Part shown: positions 1-8,940 of the stretch, piece after piece | Layout: every line of letters begins with the position of its first letter | Numbering within the stretch: the stretch's first letter is position 1 | Assembly (NCBI RefSeq): GCF_014222285.1 | Contig: NZ_JACKZS010000025.1 | Location: 1-58,231 of the forward strand | Length of the DNA stretch: 58,231 nucleotides | Direction: 5' to 3' | DNA from: Nostoc sp. UCD121 | GTDB taxonomy: Bacteria > Cyanobacteriota > Cyanobacteriia > Cyanobacteriales > Nostocaceae | Made by a program: the position numbers and the translations under genes | Notes under the pieces: model-generated | Databases searched by the model: none | What the model was told of the DNA's origin: nothing | Seen by the model: only the letters and a program-made list of their open reading frames with translations

Positions 1-593
1 CCGTATTACTGCTTTCTTTCTATCTGTAGGTTATTTATCAAGTTCTGATGCAGATTGTATATCTGTGAGACTAACCAATAAAAAGCCTGCCGTTTTTCTT
101 AGGTTAAGAACAAACTGCGGTAGGTTTAGTTGGTCTAGAACTGTTTCAGTAGACTAACAGCTGATACTATAGGACTCATATTTGATTATTGAAAAAAATC
201 AGTATAGCTTCAAAGAACCTTCTTGACTATTGCCTGCCTATCGCGCTTCGTTTCTCTGCGAGACGCTTCTCTAAGAGAGGCTTGCCTGCGACACGCTCCG
301 CGAACGCGCACCACGCAAATAATTATAGCTACGCCACGCTGCGCGAACAGAAATCAAATTGGATTGCTATATTTCTTTTTGAAGATGCACCTATAAAACT
401 TACACAAAATTAAATATAGAGGTAATTCATGAATTACCCCTATATGTAGTTTTTCCTATTTTTGAATTTTGTTGTCAACGATGGTTTGTCAAAATAAGTA
501 TTTTTGAATTAACTATTTTTACCCGCTTTTAATAGCACACCCAGTATGATGAACCGGGTATTTCGGCTGCGATAATAATAATGAACACAAACG
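1..593. other. Gene-free left end with dispersed repeat and palindrome
   Basis: No convincing gene was seen. The stretch from about 225 to 345 is a GC-richer dispersed repeat, with nested short palindromes of the agacgcttctct / agagaggct type, that recurs at 26203-26270 and 37811-37863. Positions 421-438 form a perfect 18-bp palindrome (GGTAATTCATGAATTACC). An open frame crosses the repeat but looks like a by-product of it. The rest is AT-rich and unremarkable. Confidence 0.6.
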
Positions 594-1280
594 CTACTTT
601 ATTTTTTGTTTAATAAAGGTAACAACTTGAGTTAGCTGTTTCTTCAAGCCATCGATTTCAGCTTGCATTTTGACAATTTTCTCGTTCAACGCATTAATTT
701 CTGCCTCAGAGACTCCTCGGTCAGTAGGGGTTGCGTTGCTTGCCGCCGTAGGCATCGTAATATTGGCAGCAGTAGGAGTTGCTACGGTAGCAGTATTTGC
801 AACGCTAGGGGCTGCTACCGTAGTAGTAGCAACACTAGAAGTAGCAACTGTGCTATTTTTAACAGCAACCCCTGCTCCTACTGCGACTAATTCTGGGCGC
901 GGCTGTTTCGCCTTACTCATGGCTAACTTAATTGCGTTAATTAGTTGCTTCTGATCAAAAGGCTTGCCCAGAAATTCAAAGTATTCAAAGGGTTCTGTGA
1001 TTTTCTCGGTTACTTCTTCCTTGCGACCAGACATGATCACCAAAGGAATTTTTCTTAATTCCGGATCGGCTTGAACTTTCTGGAAAACCTCCCAGCCACT
1101 CATTTTAGGCAACAGAAAATCCAGCATAATCAAGCTGAGTTTTTCCTGAAGAATGAAATTTAGTCCTTCCAAACCGTCTTTTGCTTCCAGTACCTCAAAA
1201 TTGCCCGGAGGCAACATTTCTCGTACTTTTACCCTGACAACTGTAGTGTCATCGATAACTAAAATCTTGTTGCTTGCCAC
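594..1280 (-). CDS. Response regulator with REC domain and C-terminal coiled coil
   Basis: This is a single-domain response regulator, expected to receive phosphate from a histidine kinase. Residues 4 to about 120 form a REC domain: the acidic pair is in LVIDD, the phospho-acceptor Asp is D54 in IMLDF, and the conserved Lys is in GKPFD. An Ala/Thr/Val-rich linker of simple repeats follows, then a charged C-terminal helix (about 190-228) that looks like a coiled coil. There is no DNA-binding domain. The frame stays open upstream to an ATG at 1448, but those extra 56 residues resemble nothing and REC begins immediately after the GTG at 1280, so I start there (228 aa). The gene is divergent from lipA. 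A role in protein-protein output, as in PatA/CheY-like regulators, is inference. Confidence 0.85.
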   Translation of the reverse strand: MASNKILVIDDTTVVRVKVREMLPPGNFEVLEAKDGLEGLNFILQEKLSLIMLDFLLPKMSGWEVFQKVQADPELRKIPLVIMSGRKEEVTEKITEPFEYFEFLGKPFDQKQLINAIKLAMSKAKQPRPELVAVGAGVAVKNSTVATSSVATTTVAAPSVANTATVATPTAANITMPTAASNATPTDRGVSEAEINALNEKIVKMQAEIDGLKKQLTQVVTFIKQKIK

Positions 1281-1595
1281 GACTGTTTGCTCTAACAGAA
1301 ACTTTAAGTGTAAATAGCGGCTTTGCCGATTGTCCTTGAGAATCCTCCCACTATATACAAAATTTCTAGCAATTGGGGGATAGTATATTTCGGTATAAAT
1401 GACATTGCTAGAGGTGTTTTGTAAAACTTTTGCTGGCGCTCTTTTCAATTTATGTCATGGTGATATTTAAGGCTTTAGCTTTGTTCTAAGGCATAAAGCA
1501 TATAAGGACACGGAGACACGGAGATATTAAGACCGTCTTCTACGTCTATTCTTGTCCATTGAAAGACCACTACTTTATATCCGTATCTTGCTTGG

Positions 1596-2504
1596 ATGTC
1601 TATGATTTCGTCACAACAAGCCGAACTAAAGTCTGAAATTGCGGCAATGCCTAGCTGGTTACGTCGCCCTATCGGTAAAGCCAGTGAAATCTCTACCGTA
1701 CAACGCATTATTAAGCAGCGCCAAATTCACACAATTTGCGAAGAAGGCCGCTGTCCCAACCGGGGAGAGTGCTATGCCCAAAAAACTGCAACTTTCTTGC
1801 TAATGGGGCCTACCTGCACACGCTCTTGTGCTTTTTGCCAAGTAGATAAAGGTCATGCACCGATGCCTCTTGATTTAGAGGAACCCCAAAAGGTTGCACA
1901 GGCAGTACAGCTTTTGGGATTGCGTTATGTGGTGCTGACTTCTGTCGCCCGTGATGACTTGCCCGATCAGGGCGCAGGTCACTTTGTAAAGACGCTCGCT
2001 ACTATCCGTCAGTTAAACCCAGAGACTCAAATTGAAGTGCTGACCCCAGATTTTTGGGGCGGTGCAGGTGTAGGAGAATCAGGTCAACGCCAACGCATAG
2101 CGATAATTGTAGAAGCCAAACCAGCTTGTTTCAATCACAATATCGAGACAGTGCGGCGGTTAACTGGGCCAGTGCGCCGGGGAGCCAAATACGATCGCTC
2201 GCTTTTGGTACTTGCTATGGTTAAAGAAATCGATTCGGCAATCCCTACCAAATCAGGTTTGATGCTGGGACATGGCGAAACTCTTGATGAAGTCGTCGAA
2301 GCAATGGCTGATTTAAGGGCTGTGGGGTGCGATCGCTTGACTATCGGGCAGTATATGCGTCCTTCTTTAGAACATCTCCCAGTCCAAAAATATTGGACTC
2401 CAGAGGAATTCGATCAACTCGGCAGATTAGCATGGAAAATGGGATTCAACCATGTCCGTTCTGGGCCTCTAGTTCGCAGTTCCTATCATGCTGGAGAGGA
2501 GTGA
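1596..2504 (+). CDS. lipA: Lipoyl synthase LipA
   Basis: This radical-SAM enzyme inserts two sulfurs into protein-bound octanoyl groups to make lipoyl cofactor, used by GcvH and the 2-oxoacid dehydrogenases. The auxiliary-cluster cysteines C48, C53 and C59 ([12 protein letters not shown]) and the radical-SAM cluster C74-C78-C81 (CTRSCAFC) are present, as is the C-terminal RSSYHA with the serine ligand. At 302 aa it is about normal length. After PDFWGG there are roughly ten extra residues ([10 protein letters not shown]) compared with the LipA sequences I remember. Many cyanobacteria carry two lipA copies, and which one this is cannot be told from the sequence alone. Its product would serve the GcvH encoded at 48100 in this same window. 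Confidence 0.95.
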   Translation: MSMISSQQAELKSEIAAMPSWLRRPIGKASEISTVQRIIKQRQIHTICEEGRCPNRGECYAQKTATFLLMGPTCTRSCAFCQVDKGHAPMPLDLEEPQKVAQAVQLLGLRYVVLTSVARDDLPDQGAGHFVKTLATIRQLNPETQIEVLTPDFWGGAGVGESGQRQRIAIIVEAKPACFNHNIETVRRLTGPVRRGAKYDRSLLVLAMVKEIDSAIPTKSGLMLGHGETLDEVVEAMADLRAVGCDRLTIGQYMRPSLEHLPVQKYWTPEEFDQLGRLAWKMGFNHVRSGPLVRSSYHAGEE

Positions 2505-2529
2505 AGAAGGGAATAGGGTACAGATTATT

Positions 2530-2554
2530 CCCTGTCACCTGTCACCTGTCACCT
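2530..2554. repeat. STRR heptamer repeat after lipA
   Basis: Three tandem copies of the heptamer CCTGTCA lie just after lipA, next to a small gggaata/tattccc inverted repeat at about 2512-2532 that could end the lipA transcript. Confidence 0.6.
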
Positions 2555-2665
2555 CTCCCCCTAATCCAATTTCCCAAATTCACACAAATATTCTTAAAGA
2601 ATTTGGGTATTTGGTACGCCAGTTTGGTATTTCTTAAAAAGTCATGACATTAGGAGAATCGCATT

Positions 2666-2815
2666 ATGACTGCTAAAACAACGAAGAATCCTGCAAATTC
2701 CCCAGTTGCAGACAGTGGAGCAAAACCTCCCTACGCCTTTCGTACAGGCTGGGCACTGTTATTGTTAGCTATCAATTTTTTGGTGGCTGCCTACTATTTC
2801 CACATTATTGAGTAG
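2666..2815 (+). CDS. psaX: Photosystem I subunit PsaX
   Basis: This 49-aa single-span membrane protein is a small peripheral subunit of cyanobacterial photosystem I. The second half (PYAFRTGWALLLLAINFLVA, then AYYF) closely matches the PsaX I know from Thermosynechococcus, which has YAFRTFWAVLLLAINFLVA. The N-terminal 20 residues are a polar stromal extension. A TAGGAG ribosome site at 2651-2656 precedes the ATG with good spacing. It is too short for most gene finders. It follows lipA in the same direction about 160 bp away and ends 21 bp before the convergent permease gene. Confidence 0.93.
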   Translation: MTAKTTKNPANSPVADSGAKPPYAFRTGWALLLLAINFLVAAYYFHIIE

Positions 2816-2836
2816 TTAGAAGGGGAATGGTGCTGC

Positions 2837-3703
2837 TCAAATCGTTCCTTTGAATAAACCTTTGGGACGAATGAGCAGCACCAAAATCATGATTAATAGT
2901 GCTACACCCTGTTTATACTGTGAACCCAGCCAGGGGGTGCTAATTTCTTGGACGATGCCAATGATAAAAGCTGCTGCGATCGCACCATAAGGGTTGCCAA
3001 TCCCCCCAAGAATAACTGAGGCAAATAACGGTAAAATTAAGAACCATCCCATATTTGGACGCACGGCTGTAATCAACCCATACATGCTGCCTCCCAATGA
3101 AGTCAGAGTGCCAGCAATTAGCCAAGTCCAGAAAATTACTCGGTCAACATTAATACCTGAAACCCTGGCTAAGTCCAGATCGTCAGCAACTGCTCGCATC
3201 GCCTTACCAATTTTGGTATTTTGCAGCAGGTAATGCAGTGCAAAAATTGCTAGTATCGCTAACCCCAATACCAATAATTGATTTTGCGGTACTTTTAAAC
3301 CAAAAATATCTAAAGCTGTGGTGACAGGTAAATTATAGTTTTGGTTCTTGCCACCCCAGATAAAAATAATTCCATTACGAAGAAATAAGGCAAGCCCGAT
3401 AGAAATAATAATCAGCGTAGTGGAAGTAGCACGGATAGAGCGCATCTTTGACCACAATAACTTTTCCGATAACAGCATTGCTGCTACTGTTCCCGCCGCC
3501 GCCAAGATCATTGACAGCCAAATATTAACTCCAATACTATTGATCAGCCAAGTGAGATAGGCTCCTAAAGTTAAAAAGTCACCATGAGCAAAGTTAGATA
3601 ACCGTAAAATTCCATAAGTAAGAGTCAGTCCGACTGCGGCTAGAGCAATAATGCTCCCTACCGCAATCCCATTGACGATTAGTTGCGCGAATTGTGTATC
3701 CAT
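2837..3703 (-). CDS. natD: Branched-chain/neutral amino acid ABC transporter permease (LivH/NatD type)
   Basis: This inner-membrane permease of a hydrophobic amino-acid ABC importer is 288 aa and made almost entirely of transmembrane helices. The LivH signature near the N-terminus (LTLTYGILRLSNFAHGDF) and the late SVILGGIGNPYGA segment place it in the LivH half of the LivHM permease pair. In heterocystous cyanobacteria the matching N-I system is NatABCDE, with natD as the LivH-like member. The symbol rests on that expectation and not on neighbours, because no binding protein, second permease or ATPase lies next to it, so partners must be encoded elsewhere. UrtB of the urea transporter is an alternative, though it is usually longer and sits in an operon. 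Confidence 0.8.
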   Translation of the reverse strand: MDTQFAQLIVNGIAVGSIIALAAVGLTLTYGILRLSNFAHGDFLTLGAYLTWLINSIGVNIWLSMILAAAGTVAAMLLSEKLLWSKMRSIRATSTTLIIISIGLALFLRNGIIFIWGGKNQNYNLPVTTALDIFGLKVPQNQLLVLGLAILAIFALHYLLQNTKIGKAMRAVADDLDLARVSGINVDRVIFWTWLIAGTLTSLGGSMYGLITAVRPNMGWFLILPLFASVILGGIGNPYGAIAAAFIIGIVQEISTPWLGSQYKQGVALLIMILVLLIRPKGLFKGTI

Positions 3704-3783
3704 AAGTCTTAAGTTGCTTTAACAAATTTTAGGTCAGTGGTTCAGATAATAATTTTTTTGGACTAGCTGCTAAATTCGACATC

Positions 3784-3824
3784 ATAAGTTATGGTTTATA
3801 ACAACATAAGTTATGGTTTATAAA
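3784..3824. repeat. Two direct copies of a 19-bp repeat
   Basis: CATAAGTTATGGTTTATAA occurs at 3784-3802 and again at 3806-3824, a 22-bp period, in the divergent gap between the permease and kinase genes. This could be a paired protein-binding site, but that is inference. Confidence 0.6.
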
Positions 3825-3849
3825 TAAAAAAGAATTGTCCGCTAATATA

Positions 3850-3875
3850 CATAAAATCCTTTTCGGATTTTTATG
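3850..3875 (+). promoter_or_regulatory. Hairpin in the leader of the hybrid kinase gene
   Basis: The arms CATAAAATCC and GGATTTTTATG surround a small TTTTC loop, followed by T-rich sequence. It lies 34 bp before the kinase ATG, so it could be an attenuator-like leader hairpin or only chance. No other signal supports either reading. Confidence 0.35.
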
Positions 3876-3908
3876 TGAAGCTAAATTTGTTAAGCGGTCT
3901 AGTTGACC

Positions 3909-5738
3909 ATGCAGCAGTACTCAAGCTTACCAGACCAAAACTCACAGATAGATGCAACGCCAAAACTTTTGACAACAATTCAGCAACTTCGCGCCAAGTT
4001 GTGGCTGGAGAGCAGCTTGAACCAGTTGCAAAGTCGCCTAAATCATTATCTGCTTTCTGCTTGTAACAATGTCCTACAGGCAGAATTCGCAGAATCAGAA
4101 GTTCTCCAAGCTGTGGTTAACGAGATTAACAGTGTAATGAACAGCACTAATCTGGCACTTACAGATTATGCCGTAGGCATTGCTATGTTTCAACCACAAG
4201 AAACTGTAGCCACAGTTTGCTATGTTTCTCGTTCTCCATCTCAAAACTCACAACCTTTATTTGTAGATGTGCTGACAGCAGAAAAAAAGCTGCTGTTGAG
4301 ATTGCAAGAGGTTATAGAATTCAAAGATTTACAGCAACTTGAGAATCAACAGCCACCAAGCGCTTGGCGGTTAGCTGATGATTCTGGCAGCATTATGGGC
4401 TGGCTAATTATCGCCGCAGCGCCCCTAAGTTCCGATCGTGAGTCGCTCATAGAATCAAAAGCCCAACTCAGATCGCAATTGATGTCCAGGTTTGCCAACT
4501 ACTGTACAACAGCTTTGGTACAACTGAGGCACATCTTATGTTGGCAGCAACAATATCAACAGTTAAGTAACTCCAATCAAGAATTGGAGCGCACCAATCA
4601 ACTGAAAAACCAGTTTCTGGCAAACACCAGCCACGAAATTCGCACACCGCTTAGTTCTATTATTGGCTTTACCAATCTGCTTTTAGCTCCAGGGTACGAA
4701 CCAACTATAGAACGTCAACGGGAGTATTTAAATATCATTCAGTCTAGCGGTAAGCACTTGCTAGCCCTGATTAATGATATTTTGGATCTTTCAAAAATTG
4801 AAGCAAACCAGCTAGAGGTGCAGTGGGAATGTGTAGATGTGCCACTGCTATGTAGCAATGTTTTAGCACTGGTGAAAGAGAAAGCCGCTAATAAGGATTT
4901 AAGACTTTGCCTAGAAATTGACCCTAATATCAGAACCCTAGTAGCCGACTCTTTGCGACTCAAGCAAATGCTGTTGAATTTACTCTTCAATGCCTTAAAG
5001 TTCACCAGCAAAGGAAGTGTTGGCTTACAGGTTGTTGCCAAAGGTATATCTGTACATTTTACAGTTTGGGATACTGGCAGTGGCATCTCTCAAGAAGACC
5101 AGACTCAATTATTTGAACCCTATTTCCAAATTGCTAAGGCTATTGCTGGTGGTGCTGAGGGGACTGGTTTGGGTTTAGCAGTGACTCGGAAACTCGCCCA
5201 AATTCACGGTGGTTCTGTGAAAGTGGAATCTGAAGTAGATAGCGGCTCCCGTTTTACCCTTATACTTCCCCTTCAGCAAGAGGCGGGAGCGGGAATCGAT
5301 AAGAGAGATGAGGGAGATGAGGAAGCAAAATATTCCTCATCTCTTCTGCCTTTCCCCCCTAGTTCTTCTGTAGATGTTTTGCTGGTAGAAAATGACTTAC
5401 CCAACGCTGATTTGATGCAAATTTATCTACGGAAATTAGGATATCAGGTGACTTGGGTTAAGAATGCTGCCGAGATGTGGGAAGCTCTAACACAGCTAGA
5501 CCCAGCAGTGATTTTAATGGATGTTTATCTGCCAGATGGAAATGGTCTTAACTTGATACGACAACTGCGAGAACACGAGCAATATAAGACGATTCCGGTA
5601 ATTGTTCAAACAGCAATGGCGATGAAAGGCGATCGCGAAACCTGTCTAAATGCTGGAGTAAATGACTATATTTCTAAACCGATTGATTTACCACTTTTAG
5701 CCAGTCTGGTAGCCAAGTACAGCAAACTGGCAATATAG
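3909..5738 (+). CDS. Hybrid sensor histidine kinase with C-terminal receiver
   Basis: This cytoplasmic hybrid kinase has about 609 aa. Residues 1 to about 215 show no membrane span and look like a degenerate GAF-type sensory region. A HisKA domain follows, with the phospho-acceptor in the H-box NTSHEIRTPLSS (His about 242), then an HATPase_c domain with DTGSGIS and GTGLGLAV boxes. The C-terminus (about 490-609) is a REC domain with LLVEND, the Asp in ILMDVY and the Lys in ISKPID. The joint between HATPase and REC is a low-complexity stretch encoded by an STRR-like purine repeat (about 5278-5375). An earlier in-frame TTG at 3903 exists, but the ATG at 3909 is preferred. Signal and target are not evident. 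Confidence 0.9.
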   Translation: MQQYSSLPDQNSQIDATPKLLTTIQQLRAKLWLESSLNQLQSRLNHYLLSACNNVLQAEFAESEVLQAVVNEINSVMNSTNLALTDYAVGIAMFQPQETVATVCYVSRSPSQNSQPLFVDVLTAEKKLLLRLQEVIEFKDLQQLENQQPPSAWRLADDSGSIMGWLIIAAAPLSSDRESLIESKAQLRSQLMSRFANYCTTALVQLRHILCWQQQYQQLSNSNQELERTNQLKNQFLANTSHEIRTPLSSIIGFTNLLLAPGYEPTIERQREYLNIIQSSGKHLLALINDILDLSKIEANQLEVQWECVDVPLLCSNVLALVKEKAANKDLRLCLEIDPNIRTLVADSLRLKQMLLNLLFNALKFTSKGSVGLQVVAKGISVHFTVWDTGSGISQEDQTQLFEPYFQIAKAIAGGAEGTGLGLAVTRKLAQIHGGSVKVESEVDSGSRFTLILPLQQEAGAGIDKRDEGDEEAKYSSSLLPFPPSSSVDVLLVENDLPNADLMQIYLRKLGYQVTWVKNAAEMWEALTQLDPAVILMDVYLPDGNGLNLIRQLREHEQYKTIPVIVQTAMAMKGDRETCLNAGVNDYISKPIDLPLLASLVAKYSKLAI

Positions 5739-5741
5739 AGA

Positions 5742-5835
5742 GGCAGGGAGCAGGGGGGCAGAGGGAGACAAGGGGGACAAGGAACAGGAAAATGATAAAT
5801 AACCATACCCAATTCCCAATGCCCAATGCCCCATA
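5742..5835. repeat. STRR-type simple repeats after the kinase gene
   Basis: Purine-rich heptamer-like runs (variants of GGGGACAAG) are followed by CCCAATTCCCAATGCCCAAT-type units, as commonly scattered between Nostoc genes. No coding content was seen. Confidence 0.55.
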
Positions 5836-5896
5836 ACATAACAAATGACTACAATAAAAATGGTTGGGTGCTATAGGCTTTGAGTAGGATTGGGAA

Positions 5897-6730
5897 ATGA
5901 TGCTGACGGAAAAATTTGAGCAATTAAAAGCCTTATTTGAAGAGATGGATCAGGCATTGATTGCCTACTCTGGGGGCGTTGATAGCACTTTGGTTGCCAA
6001 AATTGCTTATGATGCGTTGGGCGATCGCGCTCTGGCTGTCACGGCTGTTTCTCCTTCGCTGTTGCCAGAAGAGTTGGAAGATGCCAAAATTCAAGCCGCA
6101 ACTATTGGGATTGCTCATAAAATCGTCCAGACTCACGAGATGGAAAATCCCAATTACACTTCTAACCCGGTTAATCGCTGTTATTTTTGCAAAAGTGAGT
6201 TGCACGACACTCTCAAACCTTTAGCTTTGCAGTTGGGTTATCCCTACGTAGTGGATGGGGTAAATGCCGATGATTTGCATGATTATCGTCCAGGAATTCA
6301 AGCAGCAAAAGAAAGAGGGGCGCGATCGCCTTTAGCTGAAGTGGGTGTCACCAAAGTTGAAGTTCGCCAACTTTCGCAACAACTCGGTTTACCTTGGTGG
6401 GATAAACCGGCTCAACCTTGCCTAAGTTCTCGATTTCCTTATGGTGAAGAGATTACTGTTGCTAAGTTACAACGAGTTGGTAGAGCAGAAATTTTCTTAA
6501 GAAAGCTGGGTTGGCAAAATTTGCGTGTGCGATCGGAAGGGGATACAGCACGCATTGAATTATCACCAGAACAGATTAAAGAGTTTGTGTTAACGACAGA
6601 TTTGCAAAAAGTAGTTTCTGTATTTCAGGATTTTGGATTTCTTTACGTAACTCTGGATTTGGAAGGTTATCGCAGTGGTAAGTTAAATCAGGTTTTGAAT
6701 AATCGGGAAGCCTTAGGCGTTAAATTATAA
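5897..6730 (+). CDS. larE: ATP-dependent sulfur transferase, LarE family
   Basis: LarE-type PP-loop enzymes adenylylate and then sulfurate the nicotinate-derived precursor of the nickel-pincer cofactor. The PP-loop is AYSGGVDSTL (residues 23-32). Three cysteines stand out: C95 and C98 (NRCYFCK) and C175 (PAQPCLSSRF). C175 aligns with the sacrificial cysteine of single-Cys LarE, while a three-Cys set is known from the iron-sulfur-cluster-using LarE of Thermotoga. The 277-aa length is typical. No larA, larB or larC is near it, so its client enzyme is unknown here. It begins with two consecutive ATGs; I use the first. Confidence 0.88.
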   Translation: MMLTEKFEQLKALFEEMDQALIAYSGGVDSTLVAKIAYDALGDRALAVTAVSPSLLPEELEDAKIQAATIGIAHKIVQTHEMENPNYTSNPVNRCYFCKSELHDTLKPLALQLGYPYVVDGVNADDLHDYRPGIQAAKERGARSPLAEVGVTKVEVRQLSQQLGLPWWDKPAQPCLSSRFPYGEEITVAKLQRVGRAEIFLRKLGWQNLRVRSEGDTARIELSPEQIKEFVLTTDLQKVVSVFQDFGFLYVTLDLEGYRSGKLNQVLNNREALGVKL

Positions 6731-6755
6731 AATTTTGGTTTTATAGAGATCCAGT

Positions 6756-7118
6756 TTATATTTCTTTACTTTCTACAGAAACTAGAAAGCAGCCGTTAAT
6801 CCTCCAGGCATTATCCGGCTGTTTTTCCATGAGATATAAAGCTCTCAAGGGAACTCCATCAGGAGCAAGTAGTAGCACTGGCTGAGTTATGTTTTCCTGG
6901 ATGGTTGTTATCTTCTCAAAAAAGACAGAGCGAGGACAGTATACAGATGGGTAACTTATCTTCACCATCTGCATAAAATTTTCTGGGGTACCAAATTGCG
7001 CCTGAATTCCTGGACTGGCGAAGGCAAAAGCGCCCTGGGCATCATCCTTTTTAAAGGCTGCCAATTGGTTTTCAATTAGAGAGCGTATGGTGATGGCATC
7101 GTTGTCGGTAATTTCCAT
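6756..7118 (-). CDS. DUF4864 domain protein
   Basis: This small soluble protein (120 aa) fits the DUF4864 family, which has an NTF2-like cone-shaped fold. Family-like features are the opening D.. IRSLIENQLAAFKKDDAQGA, the central FMQMVKISYPSVY and the C-terminal AWRINGCFLV. It has no signal peptide, and its function is unknown. It converges on larE with a 25-bp gap and lies downstream of the SGNH gene on the same strand, about 60 bp away, so co-transcription with that gene is possible. Confidence 0.75.
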   Translation of the reverse strand: MEITDNDAITIRSLIENQLAAFKKDDAQGAFAFASPGIQAQFGTPENFMQMVKISYPSVYCPRSVFFEKITTIQENITQPVLLLAPDGVPLRALYLMEKQPDNAWRINGCFLVSVESKEI

Positions 7119-7179
7119 AAATCTAAAATTGCGTAGGCGCAGCCCGTCATAGACATCGCTTCAAGGGTCGAGCGATCGC

Positions 7180-8235
7180 TCAATCTTCACGCTGAGTTAC
7201 CTTGTACTCTATCTGCTGTAATGCCGAGCGCCATACATCATAACCCTCTTGTGACAGGTGCAAACCATCTGTGGTCAACTCTGGGCGCATATTGCCTTCC
7301 ATATCGGTAAACCAGCTATAAATATTTAGATAATTAGCGCCTTCTTTTTTAGCAATTTGGGTTAGTTCGGTGTTGATGTGACGAATGCGGCTATTGGAAA
7401 GTTTTGCTAGGCGAGTAGGCAAAATTGATTGGACAATGATTTGAGCTTTTGGGTGAGAATCCCGTAAACGACGAACAATCCGGCGATAATTACGCAAAAT
7501 TGTGTCATCACTAGCGCCTTTTCGTAAGTCGTTAATCCCAGCCATGACATAAATCACATCCGGTCGGGTTGCCGAAAATGCCCCTAACCTTTTTAAAACC
7601 CCACTGGAAGTATCTCCAGAGATGCCTTGATTGAGCCACAATTTCCCAGTAGGCAGTTTTTCTCTAGGAAACCACATGCTCAAAGAATCACCAACTAAGA
7701 TGCTTAGATGATTTGCACCTTGACCTTGAGCGATCGCTCTAGCTTCTAAAGCTAATAAACTTTTCCAGTCATCATAAGTTAGTTGACGCTTTCTGATCGA
7801 CTCCCACAAAGATTGCAAATTATCACTATCTACGCGCGTATAAATCTGACCTGTTTTCAGAGCCGCCAATCTTTGGTAGTAAAGTTGATTACCAGATGTC
7901 AAAGAAATACCAGTTGCTTGGGCACTGGGTTTGACTAATGATTCTGTTGAGGCTGGTAATCCTTCACTACTGAGTTCGGGTACGCTAGAGACGTTTTTCT
8001 CGTCTACCGTCGGCTGTGAATTTTTTAGGGGTTGGAACGCTTGCCCACTGAGTTCTGGTAAGGAGAGATCAACGCTGGGGATGATTTGTCTACTTACTAT
8101 TGTCTGCGAGCCTTGTTTTAAATCCCACAGGAATCTAGAACTTTCTGGCAGGACAATCGACAAATGTGGAAGAGCCGATGCTGGTATTGCTAATCCTGTT
8201 AACAAGCCTGCTGCCAACAGATAAGGGTCCCTCAT
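7180..8235 (-). CDS. Secreted SGNH/GDSL-type esterase
   Basis: This SGNH hydrolase is probably exported: the N-terminus (MRDPYLLAAGLLTGLAIPASA) looks like a signal peptide. After a low-complexity linker the catalytic domain starts near residue 160. Block I is ILVGDSLSMWF (nucleophile Ser), then the Gly block NQGISGDTSSG, the Asn block MAGINDLRKG, and the C-terminal TTDGLHLSQEGY with the Asp and His of the triad. All four SGNH blocks are present, so it should be active. The substrate, which could be a lipid, an acetylated polysaccharide or a peptidoglycan ester, cannot be read from sequence. Confidence 0.88.
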   Translation of the reverse strand: MRDPYLLAAGLLTGLAIPASALPHLSIVLPESSRFLWDLKQGSQTIVSRQIIPSVDLSLPELSGQAFQPLKNSQPTVDEKNVSSVPELSSEGLPASTESLVKPSAQATGISLTSGNQLYYQRLAALKTGQIYTRVDSDNLQSLWESIRKRQLTYDDWKSLLALEARAIAQGQGANHLSILVGDSLSMWFPREKLPTGKLWLNQGISGDTSSGVLKRLGAFSATRPDVIYVMAGINDLRKGASDDTILRNYRRIVRRLRDSHPKAQIIVQSILPTRLAKLSNSRIRHINTELTQIAKKEGANYLNIYSWFTDMEGNMRPELTTDGLHLSQEGYDVWRSALQQIEYKVTQRED

Positions 8236-8940
8236 CGCTTTCTCTCTCCTCTACTCACTGCTTTTCCCTATCACATCATTAATTGCCTGTATTCAGGAAA
8301 ATTTTACTTCGGTTAAGTTATTATTCTTATTTACACTGTATAGTTCTGTAAAGCGTGTTGAGTAGATTATCTTAGACAATTTACGATCTCTTTAAAGTAC
8401 GGTTTTTTCGGTGGTATACAAGTCTGATTTGCAAAAATACTGGTACTTAAAGCATTTTTTTCATAAAACGGCCATTTTTTATAACTCAGTGTCTACAAAT
8501 ATTGTAAGTGTATATAAGTTTGCGATTAGTTGATATCATAGGATTATCTACTGTTTTTGAGCAAGAGAAAGGTTATCATTGTTGATGTTTAAGAACTTGC
8601 TCTAAAAAACTTAGGCGCTCAAACTGGTTTGGGATAATTCTAAAATCATCTATAGTGCAGTCAAAAATTATACAGATTACGTCGATATAACAAAAGTTAA
8701 ATTTATTTTCATCCAAAAGTTAGCTCTTAGGTTTGATGGCATGATTTAGGCTTTGATACAGATTGCCCAGTATTAAAGCAATTCTCTGTACTTGTGTTGT
8801 AGTTATGTATATATAATTTTAAGTTGATCTTTGCCTGTAGAAGTATGAGTTGAAACACCTTTAAATTAAGTTTTAACTATAGAAAATAACTTCATAGGAA
8901 GTGCTAAGATTTAGGCTTAATCATTAGTTTTTGTTCTTCC
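8236..8940. other. Long AT-rich gap, nothing recognised
   Basis: About 700 bp without a believable reading frame on either strand. Several short AT-rich stretches could hold promoters for the flanking divergent genes, but no motif is strong enough to call. Remnants of other genes were looked for and not found. Confidence 0.5.

Noticed and set aside
189..413. A 74-codon open frame near the left end
   Set aside because: It runs through a dispersed palindromic repeat, has no ribosome site, and the peptide looks like repeat translation (SARRFSKRGLPATRSA).
1281..1448. A 56-residue N-terminal extension of the response regulator
   Set aside because: The sequence is unlike any sensor domain, and REC starts right after the GTG at 1280, so it is treated as non-coding.
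1475..1708. An open frame antisense to the start of lipA
   Set aside because: It overlaps a certain gene on the other strand and has no family resemblance.
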